A stretch of DNA of 64,000 bases from Methylobacillus glycogenes JCM 2850 (GCF_000617925.1 NZ_BAMT01000006.1:1-64000), one strand, 5' to 3'; counted from the stretch's first letter, positions 1-10,883 are shown. Made by a program: numbers and translations. The notes: generated by a model from the letters alone, not told the origin.

Positions 1-34
1 TTTAAGTTCCAGAGTTTCTCTGGAATTCCGCAAG

Positions 35-60
35 AGCCCTCTTTAAGAGGGCTTTTGTTT
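35..60 (+). terminator. Intrinsic terminator of the upstream gene
   Basis: A 7-bp perfect stem (AGCCCTC/GAGGGCT) with a TTTAA loop is followed by TTTTGTTTTT. It ends whatever transcription unit lies left of the window and separates it from the rimP operon promoter. Confidence 0.85.
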
Positions 61-95
61 TTGTGCTATTTGTATTATCAATTGCTTGTGGTGAT

Positions 96-104
96 TGATA
101 TAAT
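96..104 (+). promoter_or_regulatory. Extended -10 promoter of the rimP-nusA-infB operon
   Basis: TGATATAAT is a perfect extended -10 element (TGn plus TATAAT). No convincing -35 hexamer lies 16-18 bp upstream, which extended -10 promoters tolerate. The start point would fall near 111, just before the leader hairpin at 119-135. Confidence 0.6.
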
Positions 105-118
105 GTAACTCTTTTGAG

Positions 119-140
119 ATGGGCTTATAGCCCATTTTTT
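119..140 (+). terminator. Leader hairpin with T-run (possible attenuator) before rimP
   Basis: ATGGGCT, loop TAT, AGCCCAT is followed by TTTTT. This is an intrinsic-terminator-like structure placed a few bases after the predicted start site and about 30 nt before the rimP start codon. It may attenuate the operon or simply stabilise the 5' end. Confidence 0.5.
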
Positions 141-170
141 ATTTGTAAAACCTCAGCATTAGGGTTCGCT

Positions 171-605
171 ATGCAGGATTTGAACGCATTGTTGGATAAG
201 TCATTGAGTCAGCTCGGTTATGAGCTGGTTGATATGGAAATCAGCAATCGAGGCAAGTTGATTCGCTTGTTTATAGACAAGCCGGAAGGCATCAATATTG
301 ATGACTGCGTACTGGTGAGTAATCACTTGAGTGATTTGCTGGCCGTTGAGCACGACATAGATTACGACAGATTGGAAGTTTCTTCCCCCGGTTTGGACAG
401 GGCATTGAAGAAAGAAGCCGATTTTGTGCGCTTCAATGGTGAACGTGCACAAGTGAAGTTACGTGTTCCCGTTGAAGGACGTAAAAATTTTGTAGGTATA
501 TTGCGTGGTTTGGAGCAGGACCAGTTGGCCATTGAGTGCGAAGGCGTGCTACATCATGTAGCGCTTTCCAATATCGATAAGGCCAAGTTAGCGCCTGAGT
601 TCTAA
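171..605 (+). CDS. rimP: Ribosome maturation factor RimP
   Basis: RimP binds the free 30S subunit and helps its late assembly in the cytoplasm. The 144-residue product starts [12 protein letters not shown], as expected for the family. It carries the characteristic motif VSSPGLDR near residue 70 and the usual two-domain length. An in-frame ATG at 114 would add 19 residues encoded across the leader hairpin, so the start at 171 is preferred. It is the first gene of the conserved rimP-nusA-infB-rbfA-truB order, and nusA follows after 26 bp. The extended -10 element at 96-104 and the hairpin at 119-135 probably set its expression. Confidence 0.95.
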   Translation: MQDLNALLDKSLSQLGYELVDMEISNRGKLIRLFIDKPEGINIDDCVLVSNHLSDLLAVEHDIDYDRLEVSSPGLDRALKKEADFVRFNGERAQVKLRVPVEGRKNFVGILRGLEQDQLAIECEGVLHHVALSNIDKAKLAPEF

Positions 606-631
606 ACACCCAACATTTGGCGGAGATTGAA

Positions 632-2097
632 ATGAGTCGCGAAATTTTACTATTGGTTGATGCCTTGGCCCACGAGAAGAACGTGGCCAAGACGGTTATT
701 TTCACAGCGCTGGAATTAGCGCTGGCTTCAGCCACCAAGAAGCGTTTCCCTGATGATGCGGATGTCCGCGTCGAGATCAATCGCGAAAACGGCGAATATA
801 ATTCTTTCCGCCGCTGGCAAATTGTTGAAGATGAGTTGCTGGAAAATCCAGCAGCTCAAATTGCACAGGATGACGAGCGCGCTGCCAATCTGTCCATAGG
901 TGACTACATTGAAGAGCCGCTTGAGTCTGTAGAGTTTGGCCGAATTGGCGCCCAAGCTGCTAAGCAGGTGATTTTGCAAAAAGTGCGTGAAGCTGAGCGC
1001 GAGCAAATTCTCGATGATTTCCTCGCACGCAAAGAGCACCTGGTGACTGGTGTGATCAAGCGCATGGAAAAGGGCAATGCCATTATCGAGGTGGGCAGGA
1101 TTGAATCCATGCTGCCGCGCGAACACATGATCCCTAAGGAAAATTTGCGAGTGGGTGACCGCGTGCGCGCCTATTTGTCGCGTATCGAACGCGGTGGCCG
1201 TGGTCCGCAATTGATACTGTCGCGTATTGCACCTGAATTCCTGATCAAGTTGTTTGACCTGGAAGTGCCTGAAATTGAAGAAGGCCTGTTGGAAATTCGT
1301 TCTGCGGCACGTGATCCTGGTCTGCGTTCCAAGATTGCGGTGAAGTCTAACGACCAACGTCTGGATCCTGTAGGCACTTGCGTAGGTATGCGTGGTTCAC
1401 GCGTACAAGCGGTGACTGGTGAGTTGGCCGGTGAGCGTGTGGATATTGTGCTCTGGTCTATGGAGCCTGCGCAGTTTGTGATTAACGCCATGGCACCTGC
1501 AGAAGTTTCCGGCATTGTGGTGGACGAAGATGCGCACAGCATGGACGTCATTGTCGATGAAGAACAACTGGCCCAGGCCATTGGTCGTAACGGCCAAAAC
1601 GTCAGACTCGCATCTGAGCTGACTGGTTGGACGCTGAATATTCTGACTGAAGAAGAAGCTGCGAAGAAGAACGAAGAAGAGCACACCGGCATTCTCAGCC
1701 TGTTTGTCGAGAAGCTGGATGTAGATGAAGAAGTGGCGGACATCCTGGTGCAAGAAGGTTTCAGCACTCTGGAAGAAATTGCCTATGTACCGCTGGCCGA
1801 GATGAGCGAAATTGAGCGTTTGATGAGGACACCATCAATGAATTGCGCAAGCGTGCACGTGCTGCCCTGCTGACCGAGGCGATTGCCAAGGAAGAAAAGG
1901 TAGGCGAAGCCGCTGACGATCTATTGCATATGGATGGTATGGATGATTCCACCGCGCGTACCCTGGCAGGTAAGGGTGTAACGACGATGGATGATCTCGC
2001 TGATTTGGCTGTTGACGACTTGGTTGAATTGACCGGCATGGATGTTGAGCGCGCCAAGCAATTGATCATGACCGCGCGTGCGCCTTGGTTTGCCTAA
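632..2097 (+). CDS. nusA: Transcription termination/antitermination protein NusA (one-base frameshift)
   Basis: NusA binds RNA polymerase and modulates pausing, termination and antitermination. The product shows the N-terminal polymerase-binding domain (about 1-130), an S1 domain ([17 protein letters not shown] region), two KH domains, and C-terminal acidic helix-hairpin-helix repeats ending in TARAPWFA. The start at 632 ([16 protein letters not shown]) has GGAG 7 bp upstream; an upstream TTG at 617 is less likely. The reading frame breaks near 1818-1822. Restoring one T (cgtttgat to cgttttgat) joins the frame to the downstream part and gives about 488 residues, close to the E. coli protein. 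NusA is essential, so this is most likely a sequence error. Confidence 0.93.
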
Positions 2098-2166
2098 GGC
2101 AAAAGTTAGAGCGTAGCAGAAATGCACTGTTAGTCAGTGCAAACAGAAAGAGACTGGAGTAACAGG

Positions 2167-4917
2167 ATGGGACAATCGAGCGTAGCACAGTTTGCCAGTG
2201 AATTAGGGCTGCCGACTGAACTGCTTCTGGAGCAATTGAAAGGTGCAGGTGTCACTAAGCGGGCATCCGATGACACGTTGACTGAGCAAGACAAGAACTC
2301 GCTCTTGGAATATCTGCGCAAAGAGCATGGCTCTGAGACTGCCAAGACCAAGATCACCCTCACGCGTAAGCAGGTTACTGAGATCAAAAAATCGGACAGC
2401 AGCGGTAAGGCGAGGACGATACAGGTTGAAGTGCGCAAAAAGCGTGTATTGGTACGTCGTGATCCTACGCAAGATCCTGTTGCTGAAGAAGAATTGAGCG
2501 CTGAGTCAGCAGAAAGCTTTGTTGAAGAAACTGCTGCTGAAGTGGTGGTTGAGCCTGTACTAGAAGCGGTGGCTGAAGTTGAAGCCGCTGCTCCTGAAGT
2601 AGAGCCAGAGCCTGTGGTTGAAGTCATCCCTGAGCCAGAGCCCGTGGTTGAAGCTGCGCCAGAGCCGGAACCTGAAGCGCCTGTTGCAGAACCCGTCGTA
2701 GCTGCGGAAGAAAAACCTGCTGAACCTGTACGTACCAAGCTCACCGTCAAGGAAATCTTGGGTGCGGATGAGCTTGCCCTGCGTGAGCGTGAAGCCAAGC
2801 GTCACGCCGCTCTGGTTGCTATTCAAACTGAAGAGCTGCGCAAGAAGCAAGAAATGGCGCAGCGCCGTCAGGAAGAAGAAGCCAAGCGCGCGGCAGCAGC
2901 CGCTGCCAATGCCAGCAAGCTCTCTGAAGGTACATTGCACAAGCCCGCAGCCAAGGAAGCGCCTAAGGCTGAAGATAAGAATGCCAAGAAGTCAGGCAAG
3001 GGCAGTGCTAAGGAGTGGGCAGATAAGGATAGCAAGAAGCGTCCAGGGGTGAAGACCCGTGGTGATGCTGCTGCCACACCAGGTTGGCGCGCACATAAAA
3101 CCAAGGGTAAGGCGCAAAAAGGCAATGATGCACAACACGCCTTCAATGCACCGACTGAACCTATCGTTCATGATGTATTGGTACCTGAAACCATTACGGT
3201 GGGTGATCTCTCGCACAAGATGGCCGTGAAGGCGAGCGAAGTGATCAAGACGCTCATGAAAATGGGCATGATGGTCACCATCAACCAAGTGCTAGATCAG
3301 GAAACCGCGATTATTATCGTTGAGGAAATGGGCCACAATGCCAAGGCGGCAGCGTCTAACGACCCGGAAACCTTCCTCGATGATGCTGAACATGCAGAAG
3401 CTATTCAGGAATCACGTCCACCAGTAGTGACCGTCATGGGTCACGTCGACCATGGTAAAACCTCGCTACTCGATTACATTCGCCGTAGCCGTGTAGCTTC
3501 TGGTGAAGCTGGCGGTATTACCCAGCATATCGGCGCCTACCATGTGGAAACCCCGCGTGGCATGGTGACCTTCCTGGATACCCCTGGTCACGAAGCCTTT
3601 ACTGCGATGCGTGCACGTGGTGCCAAGGCCACTGACGTGGTGATTCTGGTGGTAGCAGCGGATGATGGCGTGATGCCACAAACCATAGAAGCTGTGCACC
3701 ATGCCAAGGCGGCAGGTGTGCCTCTGGTGGTTGCAGTCAACAAGATTGATAAATCCGAAGCCAATCCAGAACGTGTGAAGCAAGAGTTGGTGACACATGA
3801 AGTCGTGCCTGAAGATTGGGGTGGCGACACCATGTTTGTCGAAGTCTCTGCCAAGACTGGTCTGGGCATAGACAATCTGCTGGAAGCGGTATTGCTGCAA
3901 GCAGAAGTGCTGGAGCTGACCGCACCTAAGAATATCCCGGCCAAGGGCCTGGTGATTGAAGGTCGTCTGGACAAGGGTCGTGGCCCAGTGTCTACCATTC
4001 TGGTACAAGCTGGTACGCTGAAGCGTGGCGACATGATTCTGGCAGGTTCCACCTATGGCCGTGTGCGTGCCATGCTGGATGAGTCTGGTCAGGATGTGAA
4101 AGAAGCTGGCCCATCGATTCCGGTGGAAATTCTCGGCCTTTCTGATGTGCCTAGCGCAGGTGAAGAAGTCATTGTGCTGAATGATGAGCGCAAGGCGCGA
4201 GAAATTGCCTTGTTCCGTCAAGGCAAGTTCCGTGACGTCAAGCTGGCCAAGCAACAAGCCGCCAAGCTGGAAAATATGTTCGAGCAAATGGGCGAAGGCG
4301 AAGTCAAGGTCTTGCCATTGATCATCAAGTCCGATGTACAAGGCTCTTACGAAGCGCTGGCGACTTCGCTGCAAAAATTGTCCACCGACGAGGTTAAGGT
4401 CAATATCATTCACACAGGTGTGGGTGCGATTACCGAGTCTGATGTCAATCTGGCAGCGGCTTCCAAGACAGTGATTATCGGCTTTAACGTACGTGCCGAT
4501 GCCGGAGCGCGCAAGCTGATCGAAAGCTCAGGCGTGGATGTACGTTACTACACCATCATCTACGAAGCTGTGGATGAAGTGCGCGCAGCCTTGGGTGGCA
4601 TGTTGTCGCCAGAGCAGAAGGAAAACATCATTGGTACCGTGGAAGTGCGTGAAGTGTTCCGTATTTCCAAGATTGGTGCTGTTGCTGGTTGTTATGTGCA
4701 GGATGGTCTCATCCGTCGTAACTCCAAGATACGCTTGATCCGTGACAACGTGGTCATCCATACCGGTGATCTGGATTCCTTGAAGCGCTTTAAGGATGAC
4801 GTCAAGGAAGTGAAGGCTAACTTTGAGTGCGGCTTATCCTTGAAGGGTTACAACGAAATCGAAGTCGGCGATTTGCTCGAAGTCTTTGAAGTCGTGGAAG
4901 TGGCGAGAACTCTGTAG
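2167..4917 (+). CDS. infB: Translation initiation factor IF-2
   Basis: IF-2 is the GTPase that places fMet-tRNA on the 30S subunit and promotes subunit joining. The 916-residue protein starts [14 protein letters not shown] with GGAG 7 bp upstream. It has an N-terminal IF2_N domain, then a Glu/Pro/Val-rich low-complexity stretch (about residues 95-200) and a Lys/Ala/Glu-rich linker, and a second IF2_N-type domain near 335-385. In the G domain, G1 GHVDHGKT is at about 425, DTPGHEA at about 471, NKID at about 525 and SAKTG follows; the C1/C2 domains come after. The acidic EPEPVVE repeats are a length-variable linker. rbfA begins 3 bp after the stop. Confidence 0.97.
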   Translation: MGQSSVAQFASELGLPTELLLEQLKGAGVTKRASDDTLTEQDKNSLLEYLRKEHGSETAKTKITLTRKQVTEIKKSDSSGKARTIQVEVRKKRVLVRRDPTQDPVAEEELSAESAESFVEETAAEVVVEPVLEAVAEVEAAAPEVEPEPVVEVIPEPEPVVEAAPEPEPEAPVAEPVVAAEEKPAEPVRTKLTVKEILGADELALREREAKRHAALVAIQTEELRKKQEMAQRRQEEEAKRAAAAAANASKLSEGTLHKPAAKEAPKAEDKNAKKSGKGSAKEWADKDSKKRPGVKTRGDAAATPGWRAHKTKGKAQKGNDAQHAFNAPTEPIVHDVLVPETITVGDLSHKMAVKASEVIKTLMKMGMMVTINQVLDQETAIIIVEEMGHNAKAAASNDPETFLDDAEHAEAIQESRPPVVTVMGHVDHGKTSLLDYIRRSRVASGEAGGITQHIGAYHVETPRGMVTFLDTPGHEAFTAMRARGAKATDVVILVVAADDGVMPQTIEAVHHAKAAGVPLVVAVNKIDKSEANPERVKQELVTHEVVPEDWGGDTMFVEVSAKTGLGIDNLLEAVLLQAEVLELTAPKNIPAKGLVIEGRLDKGRGPVSTILVQAGTLKRGDMILAGSTYGRVRAMLDESGQDVKEAGPSIPVEILGLSDVPSAGEEVIVLNDERKAREIALFRQGKFRDVKLAKQQAAKLENMFEQMGEGEVKVLPLIIKSDVQGSYEALATSLQKLSTDEVKVNIIHTGVGAITESDVNLAAASKTVIIGFNVRADAGARKLIESSGVDVRYYTIIYEAVDEVRAALGGMLSPEQKENIIGTVEVREVFRISKIGAVAGCYVQDGLIRRNSKIRLIRDNVVIHTGDLDSLKRFKDDVKEVKANFECGLSLKGYNEIEVGDLLEVFEVVEVARTL

Positions 4918-4920
4918 TTT

Positions 4921-5292
4921 ATGGCCAAGGTATTTTCAAGAAGCGACCGTGTGGCCGAGCAGATTCAGCGTGAACTCGCTGATCTGCTGCAATTCGAGGT
5001 CAAAGACCCACGCGTGTCCATGGTGACGGTGACTGAAGTTGAGGTAAGCGGCGATATGGCGCATGCCAAGATTTACTACACCGCAGCTGCAGGCACGCCC
5101 GAATTGCAGAAGGGGCTGGAAAAAACCGCAGGTTTTCTGCGCAGCCAGCTAGCCAAGCGTTTGCTGCTGCGCACGGTGCCGCAACTGCATTTCAACTATG
5201 ACGCCTCAATTGACCATGGCATGCACATTGCCAAGTTGATTGATGAGGTGTTACCTCCTGGTGAGCGCGAGCAAGACCCAGAAGACGATTAA
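4921..5292 (+). CDS. rbfA: 30S ribosome-binding factor RbfA
   Basis: RbfA is a small KH-fold protein that binds immature 30S subunits and helps 16S rRNA 5'-end maturation. The 123-residue product contains the hallmark KDPR motif near residue 27 and the conserved C-terminal segment (NYDASIDHGMHIAKLID). The tail is short and acidic (EREQDPEDD). It starts 3 bp after infB and is surely cotranscribed with it; truB follows after 14 bp. Confidence 0.96.
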   Translation: MAKVFSRSDRVAEQIQRELADLLQFEVKDPRVSMVTVTEVEVSGDMAHAKIYYTAAAGTPELQKGLEKTAGFLRSQLAKRLLLRTVPQLHFNYDASIDHGMHIAKLIDEVLPPGEREQDPEDD

Positions 5293-5306
5293 AAGGCAAG
5301 TTAGGC

Positions 5307-6218
5307 GTGCAATTCAAACGTATCAAGCGTCGTATTGATGGCGTCTTGTTGCTGGACAAGCCTTTGGGTATTTCCTCCAACCAGGCGCTGCAAATCGCTA
5401 AGCGCCTATTTCAAGCAGCAAAAGCCGGGCACACCGGCAGTCTGGACCCGCTAGCCAGTGGCTTGCTGCCTATCTGTTTTGGTGAGGCCACCAAATTTTC
5501 CCACTTTCTGCTGGATGCTGATAAATCCTATAGAGCCCGTGTGCAACTAGGCAGCACCACCACAACGGGTGACGCCGAAGGCGAAATACTGCAAACACGC
5601 CCAGTGCAGGTGACCTTGGCACAGTTGCTAGCGACTTTGCAGCAGTTTATCGGTGAAATAGATCAAGTCCCGCCTATGTATTCTGCGCTGAAGCATGAGG
5701 GCAAGGCCTTGTACGAATACGCGCGCAAGGGCGTGGATATTGAGCGGCCAGCCAGACGCATTACCATTCATGATATCCAGCTGGAATCCGATACGCTGGA
5801 GCATGCGTGCTTCGATATTGTTGTCAGCTGTAGCAAGGGCACTTATATCCGTACGCTGGCAGAAGACATAGGCGAAGCGCTGGGCTGTGGTGCTCACCTC
5901 GCAGGCTTGCGTCGTTTGAATACCGCGCACTTCCACTTGGAAGATGCGGTCACCATAGAACAGCTAGAGCAAATGTCGCTAGAGCAGCGTGACCAAGTGC
6001 TTTTGGGGCCCGATGTAGCGATTGAGGACTTGCCCGAAGTCACCATAGATGCCGATAGCGCGTTTTATTTATTGCGCGGCCAAGAGGTCTGGAAATCAGG
6101 CTTGAAAATCGATGGTTTGTTCAGAATTTACTCCGAAGATGGTGTCTTCCTGGGTATAGGGGAGCAAACATCCCGCGGATCTATAGCGCCCAAACGCTTG
6201 CTTAGCCAGGCAAGTTAA
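5307..6218 (+). CDS. truB: tRNA pseudouridine(55) synthase TruB
   Basis: TruB isomerises U55 in the T-loop of most tRNAs. The 303-residue product has the catalytic motif GHTGSLDPLASG with the nucleophilic Asp at residue 47, the downstream RARVQLG and KGTYIRTLAEDIG motifs, and a C-terminal PUA-like region. The start is GTG at 5307, with AAGG 9 bp upstream. It closes the rimP-to-truB run. A 240-bp intergenic region holding the rpsO promoter follows. Confidence 0.96.
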   Translation: MQFKRIKRRIDGVLLLDKPLGISSNQALQIAKRLFQAAKAGHTGSLDPLASGLLPICFGEATKFSHFLLDADKSYRARVQLGSTTTTGDAEGEILQTRPVQVTLAQLLATLQQFIGEIDQVPPMYSALKHEGKALYEYARKGVDIERPARRITIHDIQLESDTLEHACFDIVVSCSKGTYIRTLAEDIGEALGCGAHLAGLRRLNTAHFHLEDAVTIEQLEQMSLEQRDQVLLGPDVAIEDLPEVTIDADSAFYLLRGQEVWKSGLKIDGLFRIYSEDGVFLGIGEQTSRGSIAPKRLLSQAS

Positions 6219-6338
6219 ATACAACGGTTTCCCCTCTCGCGCATTAGCAGCATTTTGCAAAAGTGGCTTGTTGATCATGAGTGTTTGATTGATCAGCAAC
6301 TGACCTCCCACTTATACCAGCGCGCCCATATTGCTTCA

Positions 6339-6367
6339 TTGAACTCACGCCCAAATAGCGTTATAAT
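6339..6367 (+). promoter_or_regulatory. Sigma-70 promoter of rpsO
   Basis: TTGAAC at 6339-6344, a 17-bp spacer and TATAAT at 6362-6367 form a near-consensus promoter. It leaves a leader of about 87 nt before the rpsO ATG, long enough for the S15 autoregulation known in other bacteria, though I cannot show such a structure here. Confidence 0.8.
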
Positions 6368-6460
6368 CGAAAAGTTGATTGTAAATGAATGCTCTAGCGG
6401 GATTGAAGTAGCCTGCATTTGCATTGACGCAAAACACATCTCAAACATTAGGATTAAGTT

Positions 6461-6730
6461 ATGGCAATTACAGTACAAGAAACAGCAAAGATCGTTGCTG
6501 ATTTCCAACAGGCTCCAAACGATACAGGTAGCCCAGAAGTTCAAGTAGCACTTCTAAGCGCCCGTATCACCTACCTTACCGAGCATTTCAAGAGCAATGC
6601 CAAGGATCACCACTCCCGTCGTGGTCTGCTGAAGTTGGTAAGCCAGCGCCGCAAGTTGCTGGATTACCTCAAGCGCAAGAATGCTGATCGCTATCGTACT
6701 TTGATCGAGCGTTTGGGCCTGCGTAAGTAA
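6461..6730 (+). CDS. rpsO: 30S ribosomal protein S15
   Basis: S15 is a primary 16S rRNA-binding protein of the platform of the small subunit. The 89-residue product has the full family length and typical motifs ([37 protein letters not shown], ending LIERLGLRK). AGGA lies upstream of the ATG. It has its own promoter (6339-6367). A strong hairpin at 6757-6806 separates it from pnp, the same arrangement as the E. coli rpsO-pnp pair. Confidence 0.97.
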   Translation: MAITVQETAKIVADFQQAPNDTGSPEVQVALLSARITYLTEHFKSNAKDHHSRRGLLKLVSQRRKLLDYLKRKNADRYRTLIERLGLRK

Positions 6731-6756
6731 TCATCGCGCACTTGTGAATTCATAGG

Positions 6757-6806
6757 ATAAGCCGAAAGCAAAGCGGAAACGCGATGCTTATCGGCTTATT
6801 TTTTTA
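6757..6806 (+). terminator. Intrinsic terminator between rpsO and pnp
   Basis: ATAAGCCGA (6757-6765) pairs with TCGGCTTAT (6791-6799) and is followed by a run of seven T. The loop region can pair further. The pnp start is only 17 bp beyond, so pnp is probably expressed by read-through or from a promoter inside rpsO. Confidence 0.85.
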
Positions 6807-6822
6807 TTAAAGGACAAATATT

Positions 6823-8949
6823 GTGACGGCAATCAAGAGAACGATTACCTATGGTCAGCATGAGCTGACTATTGAAACTGGCGAAATTGCTCGCCAGGCA
6901 GATGGTGCAGTCGTAGTTAGCTATGGCGATACCGTGGTCCTGGTGACCGTGGTAGGCAAGCGTGAAGTTAAGCCTGGTCAAGATTTCTTCCCATTGACCG
7001 TGGACTACCAAGAGCGTACTTATGCTGCTGGCAAGATTCCCGGTGGTTTCTTCAAGCGTGAAGGCCGTCCTTCCGAAAAGGAAACGCTGACTTCCCGTTT
7101 GATCGATAGACCACTGCGCCCCCTTTTCCCAGAAGCTTTCTACAATGAAGTGCAGGTTGTGGCGACTGTGATGTCGTCCGATAGCGAAATCGATTCCGAT
7201 ATCCCTGCGATTATTGGTGCTTCTGCAGCCATGGCGCTGTCTGGCATTCCTTTCTACGGCCCTATCGGTGCTGCTCGCGTTGGTTACATCAACGGTGAGT
7301 ATGTATTGAACCCCACAGCCAGTCAGCTGAAGGAAACCCAACTGGACCTGGTGGTTGCTGCAACCGACAGCGCAGTTTTGATGGTGGAATCCGAAGCGCG
7401 CGAATTGCCAGAAGATATCATGCTGGGTTCCGTGGTTTACGGTCATGAACAAATGCAAGCCGTCATCAACGCCATCAACGAACTGGTGGCTGAAGTTGGT
7501 AATGAGCCATGGGACTGGACCCCGCCAGAAGAAAATACCGCGCTGATTGAAAAAGTCACCGCCACTGCGGGTGATGACATCAACGCGGCTTATCAAATCA
7601 AGTCCAAGGGTGCACGTTCTACCAAGCTTGATGAAATCAAGAGCCGTGTACTGGGCGAGCTGGTGACTGAAGAAACTTCTGCCAGCGAAGCCAACGAAAT
7701 CAAGTCCATTCTGCACAATCTAGAAGCCAAGGTTGTACGTAGCCAGATCCTGAACGGTGAACCACGTATCGATGGTCGTGATACCCGTACCGTGCGTCCT
7801 ATCAGCATTCGTACTGGCGTACTGCCACGCACCCATGGTTCTGCTTTGTTCACACGTGGCGAAACTCAGGCACTGGTTGTTGCTACCTTGGGCACAGGCC
7901 GTGATGAGCAAGTGATTGACGCCTTGCAAGGTGAATACACAGACCGCTTCATGCTGCACTACAACATGCCTCCATACGCCACTGGTGAAACTGGTCGCGT
8001 AGGTACACCTAAGCGTAGAGAAATCGGTCACGGTCGTCTGGCCAAGCGCGCCTTGCTGGCAGTATTGCCTAGCCAGGAAGAGTTTGGTTACACCATCCGT
8101 GTGGTTTCCGAAATCACTGAATCCAATGGTTCCAGCTCCATGGCGTCTGTCTGTGGTGGCTGCCTGTCTCTGATGGATGCTGGTGTTCCAGTGAAAGCGC
8201 ATGTGGCTGGTATTGCCATGGGTCTGATCAAGGAAGGTAACCGTGTTGCCGTGCTGACCGACATTCTTGGTGATGAAGATCACCTGGGTGATATGGACTT
8301 CAAGGTAGCAGGTACTGAAACAGGTATTACTGCCTTGCAAATGGACATCAAGATCACTGGCATTACTGCAGACATCATGCGTGTTGCATTGTCCCAGGCC
8401 AAGGAAGGTCGTTTGCACATTCTCGGCCTGATGAAGGAAGCCCAGGGCGAGACACGCCAAGAGCTGTCTGCCTTTGCCCCGCGCATCATCACCATGAAGA
8501 TCAATCCGGAGAAAATCCGTGATGTGATCGGCAAGGGTGGTGCTGTAATCCGTGCCTTGACCGAAGAAACTGGCACCACTATCGACATCGAAGAAGATGG
8601 CACCATCAAGATCGGTTGTGTCAGCGCAGAAGCAGGCGAAGAAGCCAAGCGTCGTATCGAGCTGATCACGGTTGAAGTGGAAGTGGGCCAGGTCTATGAA
8701 GGCACTGTGATCAAGCTGCTGGACTTCGGTGCGATTGTTTCGCTGATTCCTGGCAAGGATGGCTTGCTGCACATCTCGCAAATTGCGCATCAGCGCGTGA
8801 ATGCCGTGGCGGACTTCCTCAAGGAAGGCCAAGTAGTTAAGGTTAAGGTACTGGAAGTGGACGACAAGGGTCGTGTACGTCTGAGCGCCAAGGTCTTGCT
8901 TGACCCGCCTGCCGCTGAAGAACCAGCTAGCGATGCGTCTGACGCATAA
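6823..8949 (+). CDS. pnp: Polyribonucleotide nucleotidyltransferase (PNPase)
   Basis: PNPase is a trimeric phosphorolytic 3'-5' exoribonuclease and degradosome component. The 708-residue protein starts with GTG, with AAGGA upstream. It has two RNase PH domains ([20 protein letters not shown] in the first; [17 protein letters not shown] and [13 protein letters not shown] in the second), then a KH domain near 557-615 ([17 protein letters not shown]) and an S1 domain near 620-690 (GLLHISQIA). The short acidic tail is typical. It follows rpsO across a terminator and ends before a double hairpin. Confidence 0.97.
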   Translation: MTAIKRTITYGQHELTIETGEIARQADGAVVVSYGDTVVLVTVVGKREVKPGQDFFPLTVDYQERTYAAGKIPGGFFKREGRPSEKETLTSRLIDRPLRPLFPEAFYNEVQVVATVMSSDSEIDSDIPAIIGASAAMALSGIPFYGPIGAARVGYINGEYVLNPTASQLKETQLDLVVAATDSAVLMVESEARELPEDIMLGSVVYGHEQMQAVINAINELVAEVGNEPWDWTPPEENTALIEKVTATAGDDINAAYQIKSKGARSTKLDEIKSRVLGELVTEETSASEANEIKSILHNLEAKVVRSQILNGEPRIDGRDTRTVRPISIRTGVLPRTHGSALFTRGETQALVVATLGTGRDEQVIDALQGEYTDRFMLHYNMPPYATGETGRVGTPKRREIGHGRLAKRALLAVLPSQEEFGYTIRVVSEITESNGSSSMASVCGGCLSLMDAGVPVKAHVAGIAMGLIKEGNRVAVLTDILGDEDHLGDMDFKVAGTETGITALQMDIKITGITADIMRVALSQAKEGRLHILGLMKEAQGETRQELSAFAPRIITMKINPEKIRDVIGKGGAVIRALTEETGTTIDIEEDGTIKIGCVSAEAGEEAKRRIELITVEVEVGQVYEGTVIKLLDFGAIVSLIPGKDGLLHISQIAHQRVNAVADFLKEGQVVKVKVLEVDDKGRVRLSAKVLLDPPAAEEPASDASDA

Positions 8950-8962
8950 GCTTAGCATTTAG

Positions 8963-9023
8963 CCAGTCTGATTCAGGTCAGACTGGGCAAACAAAAAGGC
9001 CGGATGAAAATCCGGCCTTTTTT
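8963..9023 (+). terminator. Double hairpin terminator after pnp
   Basis: The first hairpin is CCAGTCTGA/TCAGACTGG (8963-8986). The second is AAAGGCCGGAT/ATCCGGCCTTT (8995-9020) with a T-run. The second has A-runs on its left side, so it may also stop minus-strand transcripts coming from dksA. Confidence 0.9.
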
Positions 9024-9150
9024 ATTATCCTGTTAATGCTGCTAGGCTGCTTTTATAAATCGTAAAGATGATAGGCGCATTACGGTTTATAGTGCGTCGC
9101 TCTCCGCATGCGTGATACTAGATCCGCATGGAAGAACAAAAGCAGAAAGC

Positions 9151-9573
9151 TTATTTGGCTACTTGCTTTTCGCGGATTTCATCCAGCGTCTTGCAATCTA
9201 TGCACAGTGTAGCAGTAGGACGTGCTTCTAAGCGTTTAAGCCCGATCTCCACACCACAACCATTGCAATAGCCATAGTCGCCTTCATCAATCTTGGACAG
9301 GGTTTCGTCTATCTTCTTGATCAGCTTGCGCTCGCGGTCACGGTTACGCAATTCGAGGGCCATGTCGGATTCTTGGCTAGCCCGGTCGTTAGGGTCAGCA
9401 AACATGGTGACTTCGTCTTGCATGGTATGTACCGTGCGATCAATATCATGACTCAGCTCTGCTTTCCAGTCGTTCAAAATCTTGCGGAAATGATTGAGTT
9501 GCTTGTCATTCATATATTCCTCATCAGCCTTGGGCTGGTAAGGAACAAACTGTCGTGTAATTGCTTCAGCCAT
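9151..9573 (-). CDS. dksA: RNA polymerase-binding transcription factor DksA
   Basis: DksA enters the secondary channel of RNA polymerase and acts with ppGpp on stringent promoters. The 140-residue product has a coiled-coil whose tip carries the DxxDxA motif (Asp60, Asp63, Ala65). Its zinc finger has four cysteines (Cys103, Cys106, Cys124, Cys127), so it is the zinc-containing class. The start [13 protein letters not shown] gives the usual length. It is convergent with pnp and stands alone; its promoter should lie within 9574-9640, but I see no clear hexamers. Confidence 0.95.
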   Translation of the reverse strand: MAEAITRQFVPYQPKADEEYMNDKQLNHFRKILNDWKAELSHDIDRTVHTMQDEVTMFADPNDRASQESDMALELRNRDRERKLIKKIDETLSKIDEGDYGYCNGCGVEIGLKRLEARPTATLCIDCKTLDEIREKQVAK

Positions 9574-9644
9574 GTGCGCCTTAAGTTAATTTTCGATTAA
9601 CAGAAAAATAAAGCAGGCGCAAGTGTACACGGAATAATTGGGCG

Positions 9645-9675
9645 ATGCAAAAGCCTTGTCTCGCAAGGCTTGCAT
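9645..9675 (-). terminator. Hairpin terminator downstream of folD
   Basis: Read on the minus strand, AAGCCTTG, loop CGAGA, CAAGGCTT is followed by TTTGC. The position 50 bp past the folD stop and the short T-run fit a rho-independent terminator of moderate strength. Confidence 0.6.
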
Positions 9676-9721
9676 AGTTTATGAGGCTATTTTGTATGTG
9701 CGGTGAAATTACCCGCTGAAA

Positions 9722-10591
9722 TTAACTCGCTAGCTTGCCAGCTTCGCGCAATTCCAGGGCTTTCAGGGTGTTCTGCATCAGGGTAGCAACCGTCATGGGG
9801 CCCACACCGCCAGGCACTGGAGTAATCCATGCCGCACGTTGGCTGGCAGTGGCAAATTCAATATCGCCGCACAAGCTGCCATCTTGCAAACGGTTAATAC
9901 CAATGTCGATGACGATGGCACCAGGTTTGATCCACTCACCCTTGATTAGGCCAGCCTTGCCTACCGCAGCAACCACCAAGTCGGCACGTTCAACTGCTGC
10001 ACGTAAATCCTTGGTGTGGCGATGGCAACTGGTGACGGTACAGCCTGCCAGCAGTAATTCCAGCGCCATGGGTCTGCCCACATGATTAGAAACACCCACC
10101 ACGACGGCGTCTAACCCGAGGATATTGACGCCCGTAGATTGCAGCAGCTTGATCACGCCGTAGGGGGTGCAAGAGCGTAGGGTAGGTTGGCGCACGGCCA
10201 GTCGACCAATATTGTAGGGATGGAAGCCATCAACATCCTTGCTGGCGCTGATGGTCTCTATAATCTTCTTTTCTTCTATATGGGCAGGCAGTGGTGACTG
10301 CACCAGAATGCCATCCACCTCATCATCATCATTCAGCTGCTGGATCAAAGCCAGTAAATCGGCCTCGCTGGTACTGGCGGGGAGATCATAAGCCAGAGAG
10401 CGGATGCCGGTTTTCTCACAAGCGAGGCGTTTGTTGCGTACATAGATGGCCGAAGCTGCATCCGTGCCTAACAAAATCACCGCCAGAGTGGGCGCACGCT
10501 GGCCTTGGGCCAAGCGCTTTTCAATCAATGATTTAATCTCGTCTAGCGTTGCTTCTGCTATTGCTTTACCGTTAATGATGTTGGCTGACAT
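9722..10591 (-). CDS. folD: Methylenetetrahydrofolate dehydrogenase/cyclohydrolase FolD
   Basis: FolD is a bifunctional cytoplasmic enzyme that interconverts methylene-, methenyl- and 10-formyl-tetrahydrofolate with NADP. The 289-residue protein has the catalytic Tyr50 and Lys54 pair (YVRNK), the [13 protein letters not shown] motif, the Rossmann segment [20 protein letters not shown], and the C-terminal signature [14 protein letters not shown]. It stands alone on the minus strand, upstream of dksA and separated from it by a hairpin. In a methylotroph it would also serve C1 oxidation or assimilation, but the sequence alone does not show that. Confidence 0.96.
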   Translation of the reverse strand: MSANIINGKAIAEATLDEIKSLIEKRLAQGQRAPTLAVILLGTDAASAIYVRNKRLACEKTGIRSLAYDLPASTSEADLLALIQQLNDDDEVDGILVQSPLPAHIEEKKIIETISASKDVDGFHPYNIGRLAVRQPTLRSCTPYGVIKLLQSTGVNILGLDAVVVGVSNHVGRPMALELLLAGCTVTSCHRHTKDLRAAVERADLVVAAVGKAGLIKGEWIKPGAIVIDIGINRLQDGSLCGDIEFATASQRAAWITPVPGGVGPMTVATLMQNTLKALELREAGKLAS

Positions 10592-10672
10592 GACATTTTT
10601 TTCAAAAATAATGCGCTATTTTAGCAGAATCAGTTTGACCTTCCCTCTGGAGTGCGCTATATTTCTCGCCCT

Positions 10673-10749
10673 CGGGGTGTAGCGTAGCCTGGTAGCGCGC
10701 CTGCTTTGGGAGCAGGATGTCGGGAGTTCGAATCTCTCCACCCCGACCA
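10673..10749 (+). tRNA. tRNA-Pro (anticodon TGG)
   Basis: Cloverleaf of 77 nt: acceptor CGGGGTG/CACCCCG, anticodon stem CCTGC/GCAGG with loop TTTGGGA (anticodon TGG at 10707-10709), T-loop TTCGAAT. Discriminator A and CCA are encoded. First of three clustered tRNAs. Confidence 0.96.
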
Positions 10750-10779
10750 AATTCTTCAATGTATAGATTGTCCGACAAT

Positions 10780-10856
10780 CTGCCCGTAGCTCAACCGGAT
10801 AGAGCACCAGCCTTCTAAGCTGGGGGTTACAGGTTCGATTCCTGTCGGGCAGGCCA
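10780..10856 (+). tRNA. tRNA-Arg (anticodon TCT)
   Basis: Acceptor CTGCCCG/CGGGCAG, anticodon stem CCAGC/GCTGG with loop CTTCTAA (anticodon TCT at 10814-10816), T-arm ACAGG/CCTGT. Discriminator G and CCA are encoded. Lies 30 bp after tRNA-Pro. Confidence 0.95.
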
Positions 10857-10883
10857 TACACTGTTAGATGTCGTAGTTTCAAT

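Noticed and set aside
1801-1870. Programmed frameshift in nusA
   Set aside because: No slippery heptamer with a downstream structure; the same one-base loss recurs in many unrelated genes, so an error is simpler.
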